From: Urechis unicinctus
Taxonomy: Eukaryota > Annelida > Polychaeta > Xenopneusta > Urechidae
DNA: 64,000 nt
Direction: 5' to 3'
Assembly: GCA_034190875.2 (NCBI GenBank)
Contig: CM067356.1
Span: forward strand, 28,293,842 to 28,357,841
Shown one piece after another: positions 34,690 through 49,395 of the stretch (the first letter of the stretch is position 1; every line of letters begins with the position of its first letter). The notes beneath the pieces were generated by a model that was not told the origin of the DNA, searched no databases, and saw only the letters and a list, made by a program, of their open reading frames with translations. A program made the translations under genes and the position numbers.

Positions 34690-34885
34690 CTGAACCAGGC
34701 GCCTTATTAGAGATTAAAGTATTTAATACTGAAAGGTATTCGGTTAAATTGTTCCTGATCCCCACCAATAAATTATCTAGGTGCTCTCTGAACCAGCTAG
34801 ATTTTTTTGGTGGGGATCAGAAACAATTTAACCGAATACCTTTCAGTATTAAACACTTTAAACTCTGACAAGGCGCCTGACCCTG
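34690..34885. repeat. Palindrome: inverted duplication of LINE sequence
   Basis: Arms 34,716-34,769 and 34,807-34,859 are nearly perfect inverted copies (for example AATACTGAAAGGTATTCGG against CCGAATACCTTTCAGTATT), with a 37-base loop. Weaker pairing extends outward to AGGCGCCTTA (left) and AAGGCGCCTG (right), giving stems of about 78 bases. TGCTCTCTGAACCAG is also directly repeated at ~34,684 and ~34,782. The right arm reads as reverse transcriptase sequence; the left arm is its inverted copy. Confidence 0.85.
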
Positions 34886-35200
34886 ATTCACTCTACTCAA
34901 AGCTGCTTAAGCAGCTATCCCCAGAAATACCTCTGAGACTTTTCATTATATTCAAACAATCCATGGAGGACCTGACAGTTCCATATGACTATCAAAGTGC
35001 TAATGTTGCACCAATATTGAAAAAAGGCAATCGTCAGCAGCTTATAAGTGACCGGCAAGTTAGTTGAACATTCGTAGTGTGCGAAATAATTGAATCGATT
35101 TGAGAGGCAAATTCACAAAACACTTACCCGAACATAACGTACTGAATGTTCCTGGTTTGCTGCGCAAACACTCTTGACGTACTAACCTTTTTTACGTCGG
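34807..35200 (+). mobile_element. LINE fragment: reverse transcriptase N-terminal part
   Basis: A dead non-LTR retrotransposon piece of the jockey/CR1/I-like group. It shows LNTLNSDKAPDPDSLYSKLL (the KAxGPDxI block), then SANVAPILKKGNR (the AxVxPIxKKG block), then VVCEIIES and an EHN...GLL..HS..TNL stretch matching the next conserved blocks. The first 86 residues are open. After that, in-frame stops appear and the similarity moves to another frame, so it is inactive. The catalytic YADD part and endonuclease are absent. The 5' edge carries an inverted copy of itself. Confidence 0.7.
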
Positions 35201-35934
35201 AGCATGTTGCTTAATGATAGTCATTTATGACCAATGGTATCAGTAATTGAATATCAGTTGGGATGAATGGATGGATAAGTGGTAATAAATCACAGAGATT
35301 CAAATTGATCAAGTGTTCCTGAGGCCGGTTCTTTTCTTAATTTACTAATATGATTCAAACACTGTTGCTGATATAAGGTTAAAAACATATGTAGATTATA
35401 CCACAATTTATTCTACTGTGAGGATTAAAAAAAAGGCTACCACTCTACAGAGCCTTTACAGTACATTGGAATGCGGCAATGACTGGTACATGCTTTGAAC
35501 ATTCTGGACAGAATTAAAACGAAACAGCTTTTATCATCCACTTTCGACCAAGTTTATCCAGTTTCAGCCTGTTTAATGCCTTGAGAATCAATTCGATGTG
35601 TAGTGTAAGGACAAATGTTTTCAGTACAGGTTTTTACACTGCTTTGGAATAACACTGCTGTCAATTTACAGGGCACTTATGGGCCAAGTTGCCCTAGCCA
35701 CTCATCACTAAGAGGTGTTGGGTGGCCATCATTGTAAATCATTGTAACGCAAGTGCGTCTAACAGTATGTTATCATTAGACGCACACTGGATTAAACAGC
35801 AATGCCATTTAATAATTATGAATGTGGCTTGGGTCTTTGGTTACATGTGATGTAGCATTCCCAGGTATATACTGAACTGTTAAGCATGATGTTTAACGAA
35901 TTCATCCCACAGTAACAGTAGTGGGAGACATTCA
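35201..35934. other. Noncoding DNA, no gene recognised
   Basis: May include decayed LINE sequence at its left, but no clear reverse transcriptase motif remains. Confidence 0.4.
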
Positions 35935-36115
35935 TCAATCTAAAACGACCATAACTCGTCATCCATGACCACCACTGGTCACGATCAAATCTCAGCATCA
36001 TTAATTCTTTTATGTTTACAATCGTTTATGTAGAATAATGCCTCCGCAAGGAACAGCTTTCATGTCACTCGGAAATGAATGTGTCGACCCCTTCTGATCT
36101 ATCATGATTTTTAAT
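35935..36115 (+). repeat. Diverged repeat, copy 1 (pair with 51,765)
   Basis: ACTCGTCATCCATGACCAC and later ACAGCTTTCATGTCACTC match ACTCGTCATTCATGACCAC and ACAACTTACATGTCATTC at 51,773-51,915 in order and orientation, with many differences between. Confidence 0.55.
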
Positions 36116-38284
36116 ATTAACCGTACTCTACTGACGTCGGATAGAATACGCTTTTCATCATATTCCTAATAGAGGCTGGTCTTTGGTATAACCTAGCGCT
36201 CAATGGCGCTCAATTGTAAATGTGATATGTTTTACATGGAAACAAGCCAAGTGAATATTGCGCAACATACTGAACACGTTTGCTATTGCCGACTCAACAC
36301 GTGTGTCGTTGACGTTGAGGATATACATCATGCAGAATGCATTCTCCCATAACTCTTACTCATATGATGTCCGAAAAATATTGAACGACGGTAACTATCT
36401 CCATTAATGTGTGGCTATATTTGTGGCAACAACCTCTGATGATCGAATAGACAATGATTTCATGTCAGTCACCATAAACTGCAGCACGATTATCTTTGAT
36501 TTCCTCTCACATAATCACACTCTATAAGAAACCCAACGAAGACTGAACATAATTAGTCCCCGACCGAACATTAATTTCACATGTCCTAGCTTTCAGCCCC
36601 TTGTGACCCTAATATGTCAAGCACCGTCATTGACAAATGAAATGCCATGTTCAAGAGAGAAACCTCATTGTCCTGGGAAAAACACTAAATCACGAATGCA
36701 ATGGCGGGATTATGTATATGAGTGTCCGATGTGACGTCATGTACCATCAGAAATATCGCGACAATCAATATTATTGCTGACGTGTGTCTTATTATCCATG
36801 CTAGCCGCTGCATATTTGGTGGCTACGTGGAACTCTTAGTACAGTGTTAATTAATGGGTTGGGAATGGTACTATTACAGGGCCAGTCAACATTGATTAGA
36901 CTTGTGATGGCCATATCGCGTCGATAAAAGATGGGTCACAAATTGAACGATCGATTTCTTTAACAAAAAAGTATAACAAGGCATGCTGCATTAGCTCAAA
37001 CCGTACAAACCGTGGCTGTAGATTTAACTTCGCCACAGCTTAGTAGTATGGAGAGCGATTTTGGTGATAGTGGTTGCTGCCATAGATAAACGATATTTCG
37101 ACACAATTAATAAGACAATCCCACACATTGTGACTGCTGGTCACTAAGCTGCTGCAAACTAACCCGGGGGTCAGCTTGGTGCATGGGTGTGTATATCAAA
37201 TTATCTCGTTTTCCATTCGATAATTCCGCGTCAATAACTTGCATTGATTGGCCACTACACCGAATGCTCATAATACACTCTTGTGTATTTGCTGATTGTA
37301 GGGTAACAAACCTGAATAAGCATCGCGTGTATACATATATTGCTTCAAACACATACAGCAATGCTTTTAATGATAAGGCTGCTTAAAGCAGATATGAAAG
37401 CTATTATGAACAATTTGAATTAAATATTTGCAAATTCATGGCCTTATACGTATACGACAGAGAACTTTTGTGTGGACGTTTATATATACCCACATTCCAA
37501 AATCATACCGATACCTTGCCAATCCGTCTAAAAAAAAACCCATGTAATTTTATTTAATTTGGACTCCCAAAATGCTCACAATAAAATTCAATTTCAACTG
37601 TTTAGCATGGTTGTAATGTTTACCGGCTTCTTAAAGGTAGAAATCCGGCATGGTCAAGATAACTTCAACTGAGTGACTTTAGGAAGGCTAGATGACAGTG
37701 TTTGGTTATTCTGGGTGTATAAGTATTCTTGCCGATTGGTGCATCTCTACGGACTAACAGTGGATATTATGCCTTGCCAGGATCAACTCGCTTGGGACTA
37801 ATAGCCTTCGCACTGTCAACTACGGTGATGTGCCTGAGATTGGGTTTAATTTGCCGGTCGTCGCTTATGACAATTCTGTCTGTGATAGGATACTGTAAAG
37901 TCAGTCGTATTCAATTATACAAAAAACGATGCCCCGTTTACTGAGTGTCTTCTCACCAAGGTTTAGGCGGGTTCACATGCACAGTATAAGCAGCTGACCT
38001 AGCTTAAGAATGACTTAAGACCCATCATTGAACCTATCTATCAAAACAAATAGATGGTCGACAGGGTGTGTGGCACGGCAGATCAGGAGGAGCCTTAATA
38101 CAAAGCCACGGTTAATGGTCAGAACACTGGTGGCGTTATGACGCTTTTGATGATTACGGAACGTTCTTATATAAAAAGATCAATGGACCATTCAGTGATG
38201 CAGCAAAGTTGTTTGTTACCGTTAACGGTGTGCCTCAAAGCTATTGGTTCCAGCTCTTATGTATGCAAGACACGCCGTGCTCGC
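36116..38284. other. Noncoding DNA, no gene recognised
   Basis: Remainder of the ~3.8-kb stretch missing from the sister copy of block II. Only short chance frames. No transposon termini were identified at either end. Confidence 0.4.
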
Positions 38285-39740
38285 TCACAAAGACGCTAAG
38301 TATTGACATTCGTTTTGCAAGGAACAAAATCATAGATGCAGCTGAACTGTTCAATCGCGGCAAACCCAAAATTCGTGGTTAAGTCCGTTGATACCAGAAG
38401 AGCTAAATGATGAATGGTACAACACACCCATGGGACGTATCTGGTTTACATCGTCAGTCAGCATTCCTCTTAATGCCGCATTTCTAATATAATATTTGAT
38501 CGCATGACCAGTTGACCATGCAATGTTTTATACAGCTGCTTTACACAAATGCCGTTTTATGACTTTGAAAGACTCGGGTATGGAGAACAATTGCCGACCG
38601 AACCGAATGAATAATTCAATGCCTCAATATCACAAGCGTGTGACCAAGGCCTGTTCCAATTTTTACAGTTGTCGGTAATTGCTTGGTGCATTGCCATGAT
38701 ACAATCTAGAATATCTTCAATGCAACAGACGTTTTAGTATCGTAGCACTAGCCACTTCCCCATTAGAAAACCAATGCTGCATTCCCATACGAACATGCCA
38801 GTGTATAAACTATTCCATTCATGCTCTGATGCTTTTGTTGAGTAGTTTTCGTCCGTCTGAATATCAGCTCAGAACTCTTATAAACCTCATACAAGGTATT
38901 GTAGCCAACATGTATTGGTCGAAGAAGCTACTCCACATTAGATAATATTAATGTTGACTTTCAATTTGAATCATCCTGAACTGCAAACATATAAATAACC
39001 GAACTGTTAACATCACCAATAACGCTTGCCACCACGCAAGCAGAAGTTAGCGATCTAGCATGGATATCATGATTGACGCTGACATGTTCAAACAACATTT
39101 ATCAGAAAAAAATAACGACAACAACATTAATCTATATTATAACGACAATAACACCTTAATGCGGCAGTTAAATAAAGTTGTGGTTGTTAAACCGGTGCGT
39201 AGTCTACAGCAACTGGAAACCCACTTCAGTGCTGCTTTATAATGAAGGCTGTCTTAGCAAATAATTATGGTTTCAAGACCAGCCAATTATATTCCTTATT
39301 ATAGAAACAAAATTTATGCTTACATTTCTTTTAACAACTTGCTTAACTAAAAATATTAATATCTAATATAGAAAAGTGCGTGTGCGGTTCGAAGTGCCTT
39401 TGCAGGAAGCACTCTGACTCCTTTAATAAAGTTTCAACACAAGTTTATAAAAGCGGAGGGCTCCATTAGCTGACACCGTTTGTCACGCTCGTGCAATTTC
39501 CTGTGGAAAGGAACGTTAATGAATGGACAAAGCAAGCAGAGGTTGTGAATAATTGGTGCATGGCAAAAGTATTCTTTGATCGACATATCTGGACGCCACG
39601 GTCTTATTTTATGCGACATACCATTTAGCTTAAGCTACAAAATGGCTACACCATCAAAACAAGCCTACATATGCCTTCTCATGTAGCTAGTGAAAGCATC
39701 TGTGCCGCAGATTCTGTGATTCATATACACCTAACGTATC
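38285..39740 (+). repeat. Duplicated block II, copy A (right part)
   Basis: Matches 45,060-46,190 in order. Landmarks are ATTGACATTCGTTTTGCAAG / ATTGACATTCTTTATGCAAG, CATGGGACGTATCTGGTTT, GACCATGCAATGTTTTATA and GCTGCTTTACACAAATGCCG, shared by both. Divergence is moderate with many gaps. No frame is conserved between copies. Confidence 0.75.
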
Positions 39741-39763
39741 TATTGGGCTCTAACGACGCCTAG

Positions 39764-40110
<347 letters not shown>

Positions 40111-40394
40111 ACATTTGTTAGAAACTGAGCTGGTCGTATGAGTGAGGAATACTGAAATAATAACCACATCCTTATAACATAGATATTGGCATTAATTTCT
40201 TGAGGTGGTGTTAGCGACCCACTCGACACTGGCATGGACGTGACTATAGACTTCGAACCAAACAAACAGTATATTACAGATGTTAAGCAAAAGCGAAAAA
40301 CACAATCAATCAATCCAGCGGATGGGTTTTAAAATCGAAAGGGGTCCACCAAAATTATAATTCGGAATGTATTAATCATTCAATTTATTACAAT

Positions 40395-41860
40395 ATGCTG
40401 TGGTCGAAGCTGCAAGGGAGCGTTATGCATTGGGCTGATGCGTTGGGCTGCTTGCAGGAATCATCCACATCTAAAGTTCAATATTCATCCGAATGTGCTA
40501 CAGTAGAGTGTGGTATTGGCGGTAAAGTTGTTGTAGTCGGTTTTAATTACACCCGTTTGTAGTATATAGGACGGTGATCAACTGATAGTGGTGTACTTGT
40601 TGACGATTATGGACGAAATTCGTTTAGCATTTTATTTCTTTGTTCTCCATATCTATGCGCGCCCCTAATTGTCACGCTAATACAGCTGGTCATGTTCAAC
40701 CGAAGCCAGCCATGACAGTTATTAAACCTTCGTATTTGTGTAAAAAAGGTGATGAGGGCTACTATCGTACATCGGGAAGAGTGCAGTAATCGTATACGGA
40801 CGTTGCAAATGTGAAATTAATAAATAGAAAGATTTCCCCCCTTTTGCGCTATAAATATCGTTATACTGATCTATTATTTGCCTTGCTGAAATGATGGCCG
40901 CTTGTATTGCTTACCTTCTGATTAGGACATCGATGAATTAATGGGTCGACTGTTCTCTGTCTTTATTGACGTACTTTCAAACGAAGGACCAATGCAGCAA
41001 CAACCCTCTGTAATAAGCTTCTTTTTAATACGCTGTTAGGTCTAGCTGTGCTTCGATAGGTGTTAGTCTTTCCCTCCATAATGATCATAGCCAGTATTCA
41101 ACTGTCATTTCAACTTGTTGTATTTTCCTTATGATGAATGTCCCGCCGTACAGTGTGGTCATCTGGCTACAAAGGCTCCGTCAGCAATCTGAAATAGTAT
41201 GGTATGTAAAATGAACATAATCTAAATAAAGCTTTGGGGTTTTATGTCACCTTCAACACTGGGGTGATAAAGCAGCAGTATTTGGAAGAAGATGACATTT
41301 TGACGGCCATTGCTTTGTGACTAGTGCTTAGCTGGCGAGAATCCAAAGCTAACATAACATGATAAATAACGGTCTCGCAGATGTGAGTCCATTGTGATAT
41401 AACTAAGCCAAAAAAGGTGTTGGCGTTATGGAGTGGCCTAAAATGTTTATAACTATATTCATTGGTAGCAAATCCAATTGTGCAAAACGGGGAAGATATC
41501 GCGCAAATGCTGCGTCGTCTACATTTTATTGACTGTTAATCTGCTCTGTCTGTATAAGGAATTTAATCGGCGGAGAACCAAACCCTCGAGGAGTAGAATT
41601 TTCAGAGTTTGGATATGTTGTTATAAAACATATATTCATGGAGAGAAACATCGATTGAGTCCATTTTCCATTTTCTGCAACTACAACCTACTTTGTACGC
41701 TCATTGTCATCTGTAGCGAATATTACCGATTATCAATGAACGACTCACTGGTTTCTAAGTTCTTAAAGTATAAGAATTCCAATTTAGGTTATACCCTTGC
41801 TCTCCCAAGAAACTCGAATAACCGCTCACTTGCTTTTAACGCTATTTTACCTGGTGTTTA
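40395..41860 (+). repeat. Duplicated block I, copy A (uninterrupted)
   Basis: About 1.5 kb matching 52,508-54,036 and then 59,631-59,935. Landmarks are GGGCTGATGCGTTGGGCT, GCTTACCTTCTGATTAGGAC with ATGAATTAATGGGTCGACTG (a ~50-base perfect stretch), and TTTAATCGGCGGAG in both copies. Between 41,608 and 41,641 it has 34 bases (with an ATATGTT...AACATAT inverted pair) at the point where copy B carries the 5.6-kb virus-like insertion, so this copy represents the empty site. A 127-residue frame at 41,478-41,861 is not conserved in copy B. Confidence 0.85.
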
Positions 41861-42964
41861 AGTGTATCTGCTGCGTTTGTCATCTGAGCATCATCTGGAG
41901 TAGAATCGCCCATGTAGAATGAAAATTGTTTCTTTGGCTTACCTATTTGCAGTATATTACAATTAATGGGGGATTGGTGAGGGAGGTTAAAAAGCGTTTG
42001 CCAATCATTTTCCAAAAATAAAGCATTATGTCAGATTTAAATTAAATGCCTGGTGTTTTTGTCCGCAATCTGGAGCATTAGGTCAACAGCGTTGTCTAGA
42101 TAATTTACGTAGTTCAAGAAAACTACGCGTCCCATGACTGACCCTGGCGAGACACACCTAATTACTCTCGTCCAATCTGATTAAATGCCATTTCTCACCA
42201 CTTCCTGCCTTCAGTTCATGAGCCAACCACTTATCCATGATAATAAATCACCGCTGATGCCGTAGTCCGTAAGTTTGCTGACTCACCATTGGTGGGGAAT
42301 TTTATCAAACTCGTTGAAGCGCATACACAAACAACCATGCTGAGCTTTATTCCATAACTCATGATTTATTAAGTAAAAATTATTGTAACCCTAATTATGT
42401 CATCCTCGTCATTGTATGCATTATTTAGTTTAATTCAATTGCACTTTACTTATTTCCACTGTGTACACTTATCGGTTTATCAGGCTAAAATATCGAGTAC
42501 ATTAGGAGGCATGTATTTTTATTATGATCAAATGATATTATTCTGCCGTAGGTAATGCATGACTACATTCTTAAAATCTAATATTCTGCCTATCTCTATT
42601 TGAGCAGTAGAAAATTATAATGGAGGAATGGGAAGAAATAAAGGAACAGAACATCGGCCAGATGAATCCAAATCCAGTTAAGATAACACGCTTTGAGCGG
42701 CACCTGTTAGACTCTAACAAGAGAGATGAGATACCAGTCACATCGATGCATATCTGCAAAATGATTGTTACTGCTGTGAACAAAAACAAACAAAAATAAA
42801 CACATCAATATTCATCTACCGCATTGCATGTAGATAATGCGGTTTTCCATATCCACGTCCAGCATGGGTGTCTGTGCCACGTACATTGGAACATACATGC
42901 TGTTGATTATCTAATAGTAATGCATTAATTGTACAACAGTAAGCATCATTGACCTTTACTTCCT
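41861..42964. other. Noncoding DNA, no gene recognised
   Basis: No supported gene or repeat boundary seen. Confidence 0.45.
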
Positions 42965-43122
<158 letters not shown>

Positions 43123-43964
43123 TGGATTGTATCTACATAAACCCCTGTGCCAATTTACATCAAAACAAATTGTTAACAAGAACCGCTTCGCCTTTTAGCA
43201 TGATATGGCCTGATAATGATCCCAAAGATGCACGATATTCACGAATTACACGCTCCAGGTACTTTCTACACATTGTTCAATTAATCATACGACTTATGTT
43301 TATATCTGCTCCTTGGCAACGGAAAGGTGCAATACAACATGATCAAAGGGGATGCACTCAAATTACCGTTATGCTTTCAGTTATGATAGGGACCACCCAC
43401 ATTGACTGGTATTTTTTGAGTGATAATAATGACTGCGTCGTAAATAAGCTTGACGAATTGCTCAATCTAAAAGACACCTGCCGATATAAATGACCAAGAC
43501 ATTGATTAACGATGCAAGAATGTGTTTATTCACTCAGTTTGCTAGGCTATAATTTACGTCATGCGGATATCGATTGTTGCCATATTGTGCTATCCACTTC
43601 TGTGTTAGATAAAACTATCGGTACAATTAAGCAAGTTTCAAGCCGAATTTTGTAAAATGTTAGAGAATCGATAGCTACTCCATAATTTTGTAGCAGTTCT
43701 ACAGAAGTACATTCCTCAGTTGCACTTACAAAGGACGAGAAGGTGGACAACGTGGAAGCTGATAACACAAACCTATACAAAGTACGAACAATCTAATCAT
43801 AAGACATAACGTCAACTCGCTCACACCATGGGATTCATAATCCATCAACTAACACTATGTTATATTGAAATCAAACATACATAAGCCTGTTTCCGCATGA
43901 GTTCTTGCGACATCAATATATTTATTGTACCTTAGATATTTCACACCGAGAAATAACTTTCTCG
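43123..43964. other. Noncoding DNA, no gene recognised
   Basis: The frame leaving the TA tract (to 43,493) has no motif. Nothing else was recognised. Confidence 0.45.
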
Positions 43965-44945
43965 TAGCTGGTTAAATACAACCGCGTGACTACATTTCGC
44001 AATACAATGGCCAGTTTTAAGTAATTGTATTGCAACATCTCCAATAATACAGCTACATTCATATTTGTATGTATCCTAAGGTCTTGAAGATGTCAATAAC
44101 ATTTGCTATGCCGCAAAACCTTTACATTGATTGCTTCAGTCCGTCAATTATAGGGTGATCATTTCATGTACCTTTAGCCCGCTTCTTGCTGAGAGCATAC
44201 GCTCTAATACAATCGTACTAGTGATTGTGGCTACATATTCAGGGGAATTTCAACATGCCAGCCAGTCAATCCATCTTAATGTGATCTTAACCAACGCATT
44301 TCTGTGATAAGCGATCTCTGGTTGGTACAATCGTCGGAGTAATGTAATCCCGAAGTTGTCCCCGCTCAATTTAGCCCCTTGATATATGTTCGTCTAGCGG
44401 CACAAGTAATGACATGGAAAAAGCTGTGAGGTTTGTCTTTCTACCCGGTAGATACTGTGCACTGACACGTGCGGAACTGTGCTGTTCAAATGGCACCAAT
44501 AACAGCTCACAATCATTTGATATCATGTGAGCAAGTAATTAGCAACTTATAATTTAGGACTGCTCGCAGCCACATATTCATAACATATACAACGGAGCAA
44601 TGAAGCGTTAAATCAGGACTATAATATGCAGCAATTGTAAGGCCACTCCACAATGGTTGATTTCGACCTGCTTGTGCCGATCAGAAATGAACAAATTGGA
44701 AATGATGAAATAAATACCCTAGACCAATTTATCGACCGTGTAGTGTACCACTTGTGGTTTAAGTTCATATAACTTTGACAAAGAAGTGTTTCGACCAAAA
44801 GCGTAAAAAAGAAGATTGTCCAAATCATTCATATAACCTGCGGCGTCACATACTGCTTAAAGAGCCTCATACATCCCACCACAGAATGTGCTTTTTTGCA
44901 AGATTTTAATTTGCTACATGAAAATCTGATATTACTAATAAAACA
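43965..44945 (+). repeat. Duplicated block II, copy B (left part)
   Basis: Sister of 33,440-34,460. Only about 115 bases separate this part from the right part, compared with 3.8 kb in copy A. Confidence 0.75.
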
Positions 44946-45059
44946 TCAAATATTGAGTAAAGCAGAAATTACGATATCTGCGGCCATGATCTCTGTTGAA
45001 CCATTATCAATTCTACCTCGCTCAACTGGATATCAATAATTGCAATCAACCGTCGTTTG

Positions 45060-46190
45060 CCCGATATTGACATTCTTTATGCAAGGAACAACATCACATA
45101 TGCAGCTGAACTATTCAATAACTGCAGACCGACAATTCGCGGTTGGCTCTGTTGATAGCAAAGGAGCTAAATGAAAAATGGTGCAACACACTCATGGGAC
45201 GTATCTGGTTTTGTCATCAGTCAGCATTCCTCTTGATCCCGCATTACTAATGTAATATTTGATCGTATGACACGTTGACCATGCAATGTTTTATATAGCT
45301 GCTTTACACAAATGCCGTTTTATGACTTTGATATGCATAGGCTAGGGTATGGAGAATCAATGCCCCCGAAACTAATGATTGATTCAGTCCTGCAATGCCT
45401 AAGGTTTGTGGCAAGACCCGTTTTAATATTTACAGTAGTAAAGAGTTGCTAGGTGCATGGCTATGGTTCAATCTGTAATCAATGTAGCAGGCGTTTCTAG
45501 TATTGTAACACTAGCCACTATCTTAGTAGTAAAACCAATGCGGAATATCCACATGTGTAGGAACTATTCCATTCATGACAAGGATTGTGTATATCGATAC
45601 ATGCTCAGTTGTGTTTGTTGATTAGTGTTTATCCGTGTGAATATCAGCTCAAAACTCTTACACATCTCATACAATGTATTGTAGCCGATGACTCTACTCT
45701 TTGATAGACTGACAATATTGAATAATGCTCAACTGCACACATATCAATAATGTAGCTGTTTACATTACCAAAAGCGCTTGCCATCACGTAAACAGAGGTT
45801 AGCGTTGTAGCATGGATATCACTTAGATTGACGCTGACATGTGCAAACTACGTTTATCAGAATTATAACAATCGAATCCTATCACCAGGTTATTGCAGCG
45901 GAGGGTTCCCTAAGCTGACACAATTTGACACGCTTGTGCAATTTCTTGTTATTCGGAACATAAGTGAATGAATAAACCGGAGATTGAAAATAATTGTCGT
46001 GTTCCCAATGTACTCTTTGATTGACATTTATGGACGCAAGGCGTTATTTTATGTGACGAACAATTAAGCTTAAGCTACAAAATGGCTACAAATAAATATC
46101 AGGCTACGTATGCCTCCGCTTGTAGTCAATAGAAGCATCTGTACCGCAACATCTGTGATTTATATACAGCTAACCTATATATCGGATTTT
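45060..46190 (+). repeat. Duplicated block II, copy B (right part)
   Basis: Sister of 38,285-39,740, shorter through several gaps. It ends near the phrase ACAGCTAACCTATATATC, matching CACCTAACGTATCTATTG in copy A, where copy A runs into the TA tract. Confidence 0.75.
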
Positions 46191-49100
46191 AATAAAACCT
46201 AGTTAAGCGCGGTCCATATTGTAATGGTAATGGGTAATGATGATACGTGACACGATGCACTGCATAGCTTAGTCTTTGGTGCCCTTGCTAAAGGAAGGAG
46301 GATCACGGGATATTAATCTTACTTTTGTTTGCGCATTCAATATCCTTTGGCGTACAAATTGACTTCATTTGCGGATCTGATTTACGTTCAGGTGGCATCA
46401 GGCAAAATCTACAGCGTGGCTGAAAGACAGTATGCGCATGCTGATGTGTTAAGCCAACGGCATGGTAAGGCTCATAGAACCTCTAACCACAGAAAAGCAG
46501 CCCTTCCCGACTGAGCTGATATTTATCTTTTCGACTCGCCTTTTCTGAGGTTTTATTTATTTGAATATCCAACGGCCAGCCACCTGATCGAAACTAAAGA
46601 AATTTCCTCTATTTGTCACCATTTTACCTTGCGATGATCAAAAGTTTCATTAAACTAAAAGTGATAATATTGATAAGATGCAGCGTTTCTATAATTAATG
46701 CGGATATACACCTTATTAGATTTCACGCTGTCTACACCGTTCTGGGTTATTGATCGGTGTTCAACTACAGTTTGTAATACTGATACAATTGATCTCAAGA
46801 AAAGTATTATATTACCGCTTCATCAGGCTATTGTTTAACTGTCAGATGCATTTAGAACGTCAGGTAATCTAATCTCGTAAAAAAATATAATCGATCTCAA
46901 CTTCAATAATGAAGTGAGCTTACCGGCGTCGATAGATAATAATGATTGTGATGCTCGTGCAAATCCATTAGAGCATCATAGCTTGTCAGCCAACTAATGG
47001 GGCTGATGCTCTTCGTGAAATCCTTCACTTGGTACGGAACGCACGCACTTATCATAACAAAATACGGCTGCGAAGTCGTTCGGTTTGCAGCATGACACAA
47101 AATGATAAAAACAGATAATAATACAAAAAATCACACCTTCGTGAAACGGCCTAAATAGTGACAATAATAAAAAATTATAGTTAACTAGCCAATATAACCG
47201 ACAATCTCCTTCCCAATATATTATGTTCTCAACCACTACCACAAAATATCACATACACAACTGGCGGCCAAAGTCATCTCATCACCTTCACATGCTTAGT
47301 ATTTTAAATACGCAGTATGCTACATCGCTACATTAGATAGTCCTTGATACAGCACATTTCATAATGTCCCAAATCATTGCTTTAAGAACTGCAGATGACA
47401 AAGAATTATATATGCACATGATGTGTACATTGGTATTTTGTTCCTCCCTGGGCAGCTATACCCTAGTTGAGTTTGCAATGACATACTTTTATACTTGATT
47501 TCAAAGCAAAAATGTATTGATATGATTTTTCCATTAAATTCAATCTTAATTCAAGATGCACTGAGATGCGGTTATGATTGATAATTTGCTGGTATTATAC
47601 CAATGGTTGGACTATTTCTTCTACCTGAGGTTTCATTCCGATTATGAATTATTAGCCTTCATTTCTTTCTCCTGATTACATTTGTCTTCATTACTTGATT
47701 GATGGATATCGCATAACACTGATATATACTTAGCACGCCATGCACAGATGAGATCACATACCCCGAATCCAGTCTATAAACTATTAGTATTGTGCAACCA
47801 AGCCAAATTCACCCTCTCCGTGTCCTGGTCGGACAATGTGACGGAGCATTTTTTAGGAAATAAAGCTTTTCTCCTACTCACGCTATATGTACAATCAGAG
47901 GGTCAGCAATCGAGAACCGTTTTCTATTTAGACCCGCATTGCGTTATCCTGAGTTGCACCGTATTCGAGATAGCAGTCGCTGTCGATATTGAAGGAGGAA
48001 CAGGCTATTGCAGTTCTGTTCAATCAATCCATTCAGTCGTATAATTCAATAGTAGTCGTTTGATGCATCGAGTCACGCACGTTTATTGCGCATTTAGGCT
48101 TCCCTACAAATCCAATTGTCCCTGCTTCATTTAATGACTACCTCTATGATTAGACCGCACATTCACCTTGGTTTCTTAGCTGATCTAAATAGATTTCGCC
48201 AATTCAGGAAGCCCACCCGGCAGGTGAATAACAACGAGGCGTAGACATCCTTGATGTTTGTTACAACGAAGTGCTAAGAAGAAAGGATAAAAATTGTATT
48301 CCAACGGTTATATGTCATTCGTTTCATTCTCCGCTTTCGTTATACAGTCCGCGAGAAGGAGCTTTCAAATATGTTCGATCTAAGCGCTGATAAAAGCAAC
48401 TCGACATAAATCACGGGTCAAGGCTGGAAAGCAAAATACGTAGTTACGTAACAGTGGAAGATACAAAACGACCCACCGGACATTTTTTTATTTTTACAAC
48501 CAGTGATAGATGACATATCGATACAGTACTCTGTACAAGTATGTAATGGATGCATGTGTTTGTTTTTGGTATCTCTACTAGAAATCAATTACATAGGCGA
48601 TAAATTCATTTCGTGGTAACGTGTTTACGAAAAGAATACGGCATCTATGAGACGTACACGTGTCACAACACATTGATTAATCATTCCCAAATTCAGCAGC
48701 CATGACAGATGTGGCATAGAATCAGAAATAAATCCGCACAGGATTGATCATGAATTAGAATTTCGGAGATGACATAGGCATGGGATCGTTGGGGTTATCT
48801 GTCGTCAGGTCTTTAGTGTGCTTCTCTATTTATTTGGTTCCCAATTTTGATTCCGAAAATATTTTGATGAAGCTACAGTCTGTAACTTGGCAATTGGTTC
48901 AAAACATATAGTACTTTTGTCGGGGGTGAATCACGGCAGCTGATATTAGAATACAAACACAATGGAGTGGCATTGGCTCTTAATTACATTAAGTATATAC
49001 CACCGGTAGACGTAAAAAGAATTATTGATCCCTGAATGCCGTTAGTATGCCCGTGGTAACCGCATTACCTGCCAGAAAGCAGGACAGATTTTGATTGAAT

Positions 49101-49317
49101 AACGGTATTATTAAAAGTTCAATAACTATGCGGCAAAGGTGGGGTTGCGTATTTTGGTTCTGAGAGCTTTGTATTCGTCGTTATATTTCATCTGCGATCT
49201 ACTAGTTCAGGCCGTAATTTGATACTTTTGTAAATACTGCCCACCATGGCAACAGACGTTTATAAAGTTGAAAACAGTATCCGCTACGCTTTTGGATAGC
49301 TTCATTATCGGCACAAA
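46191..49317. other. Noncoding DNA, no gene recognised
   Basis: Only short frames without motifs. No RNA gene or transposon end recognised in about 3 kb. Confidence 0.45.
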
Positions 49318-49395
49318 CCACACATACACAAACACACACAAACAATCACACATACACAAACACACACACACAGTCTTTTCTGCAAACACATACAT
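49318..49395. repeat. CA-rich simple repeat
   Basis: About 75 bases of CACACATACACAAA-type units. The Cys/Val-rich minus-strand frame at 49,207-49,410 follows from this and is rejected as a gene. Confidence 0.9.

Noticed and set aside
41478-41861. 127-residue frame in block I copy A, which the insertion in copy B would interrupt
   Set aside because: The sister copy does not keep the frame, residues are not conserved, and no motif is seen.
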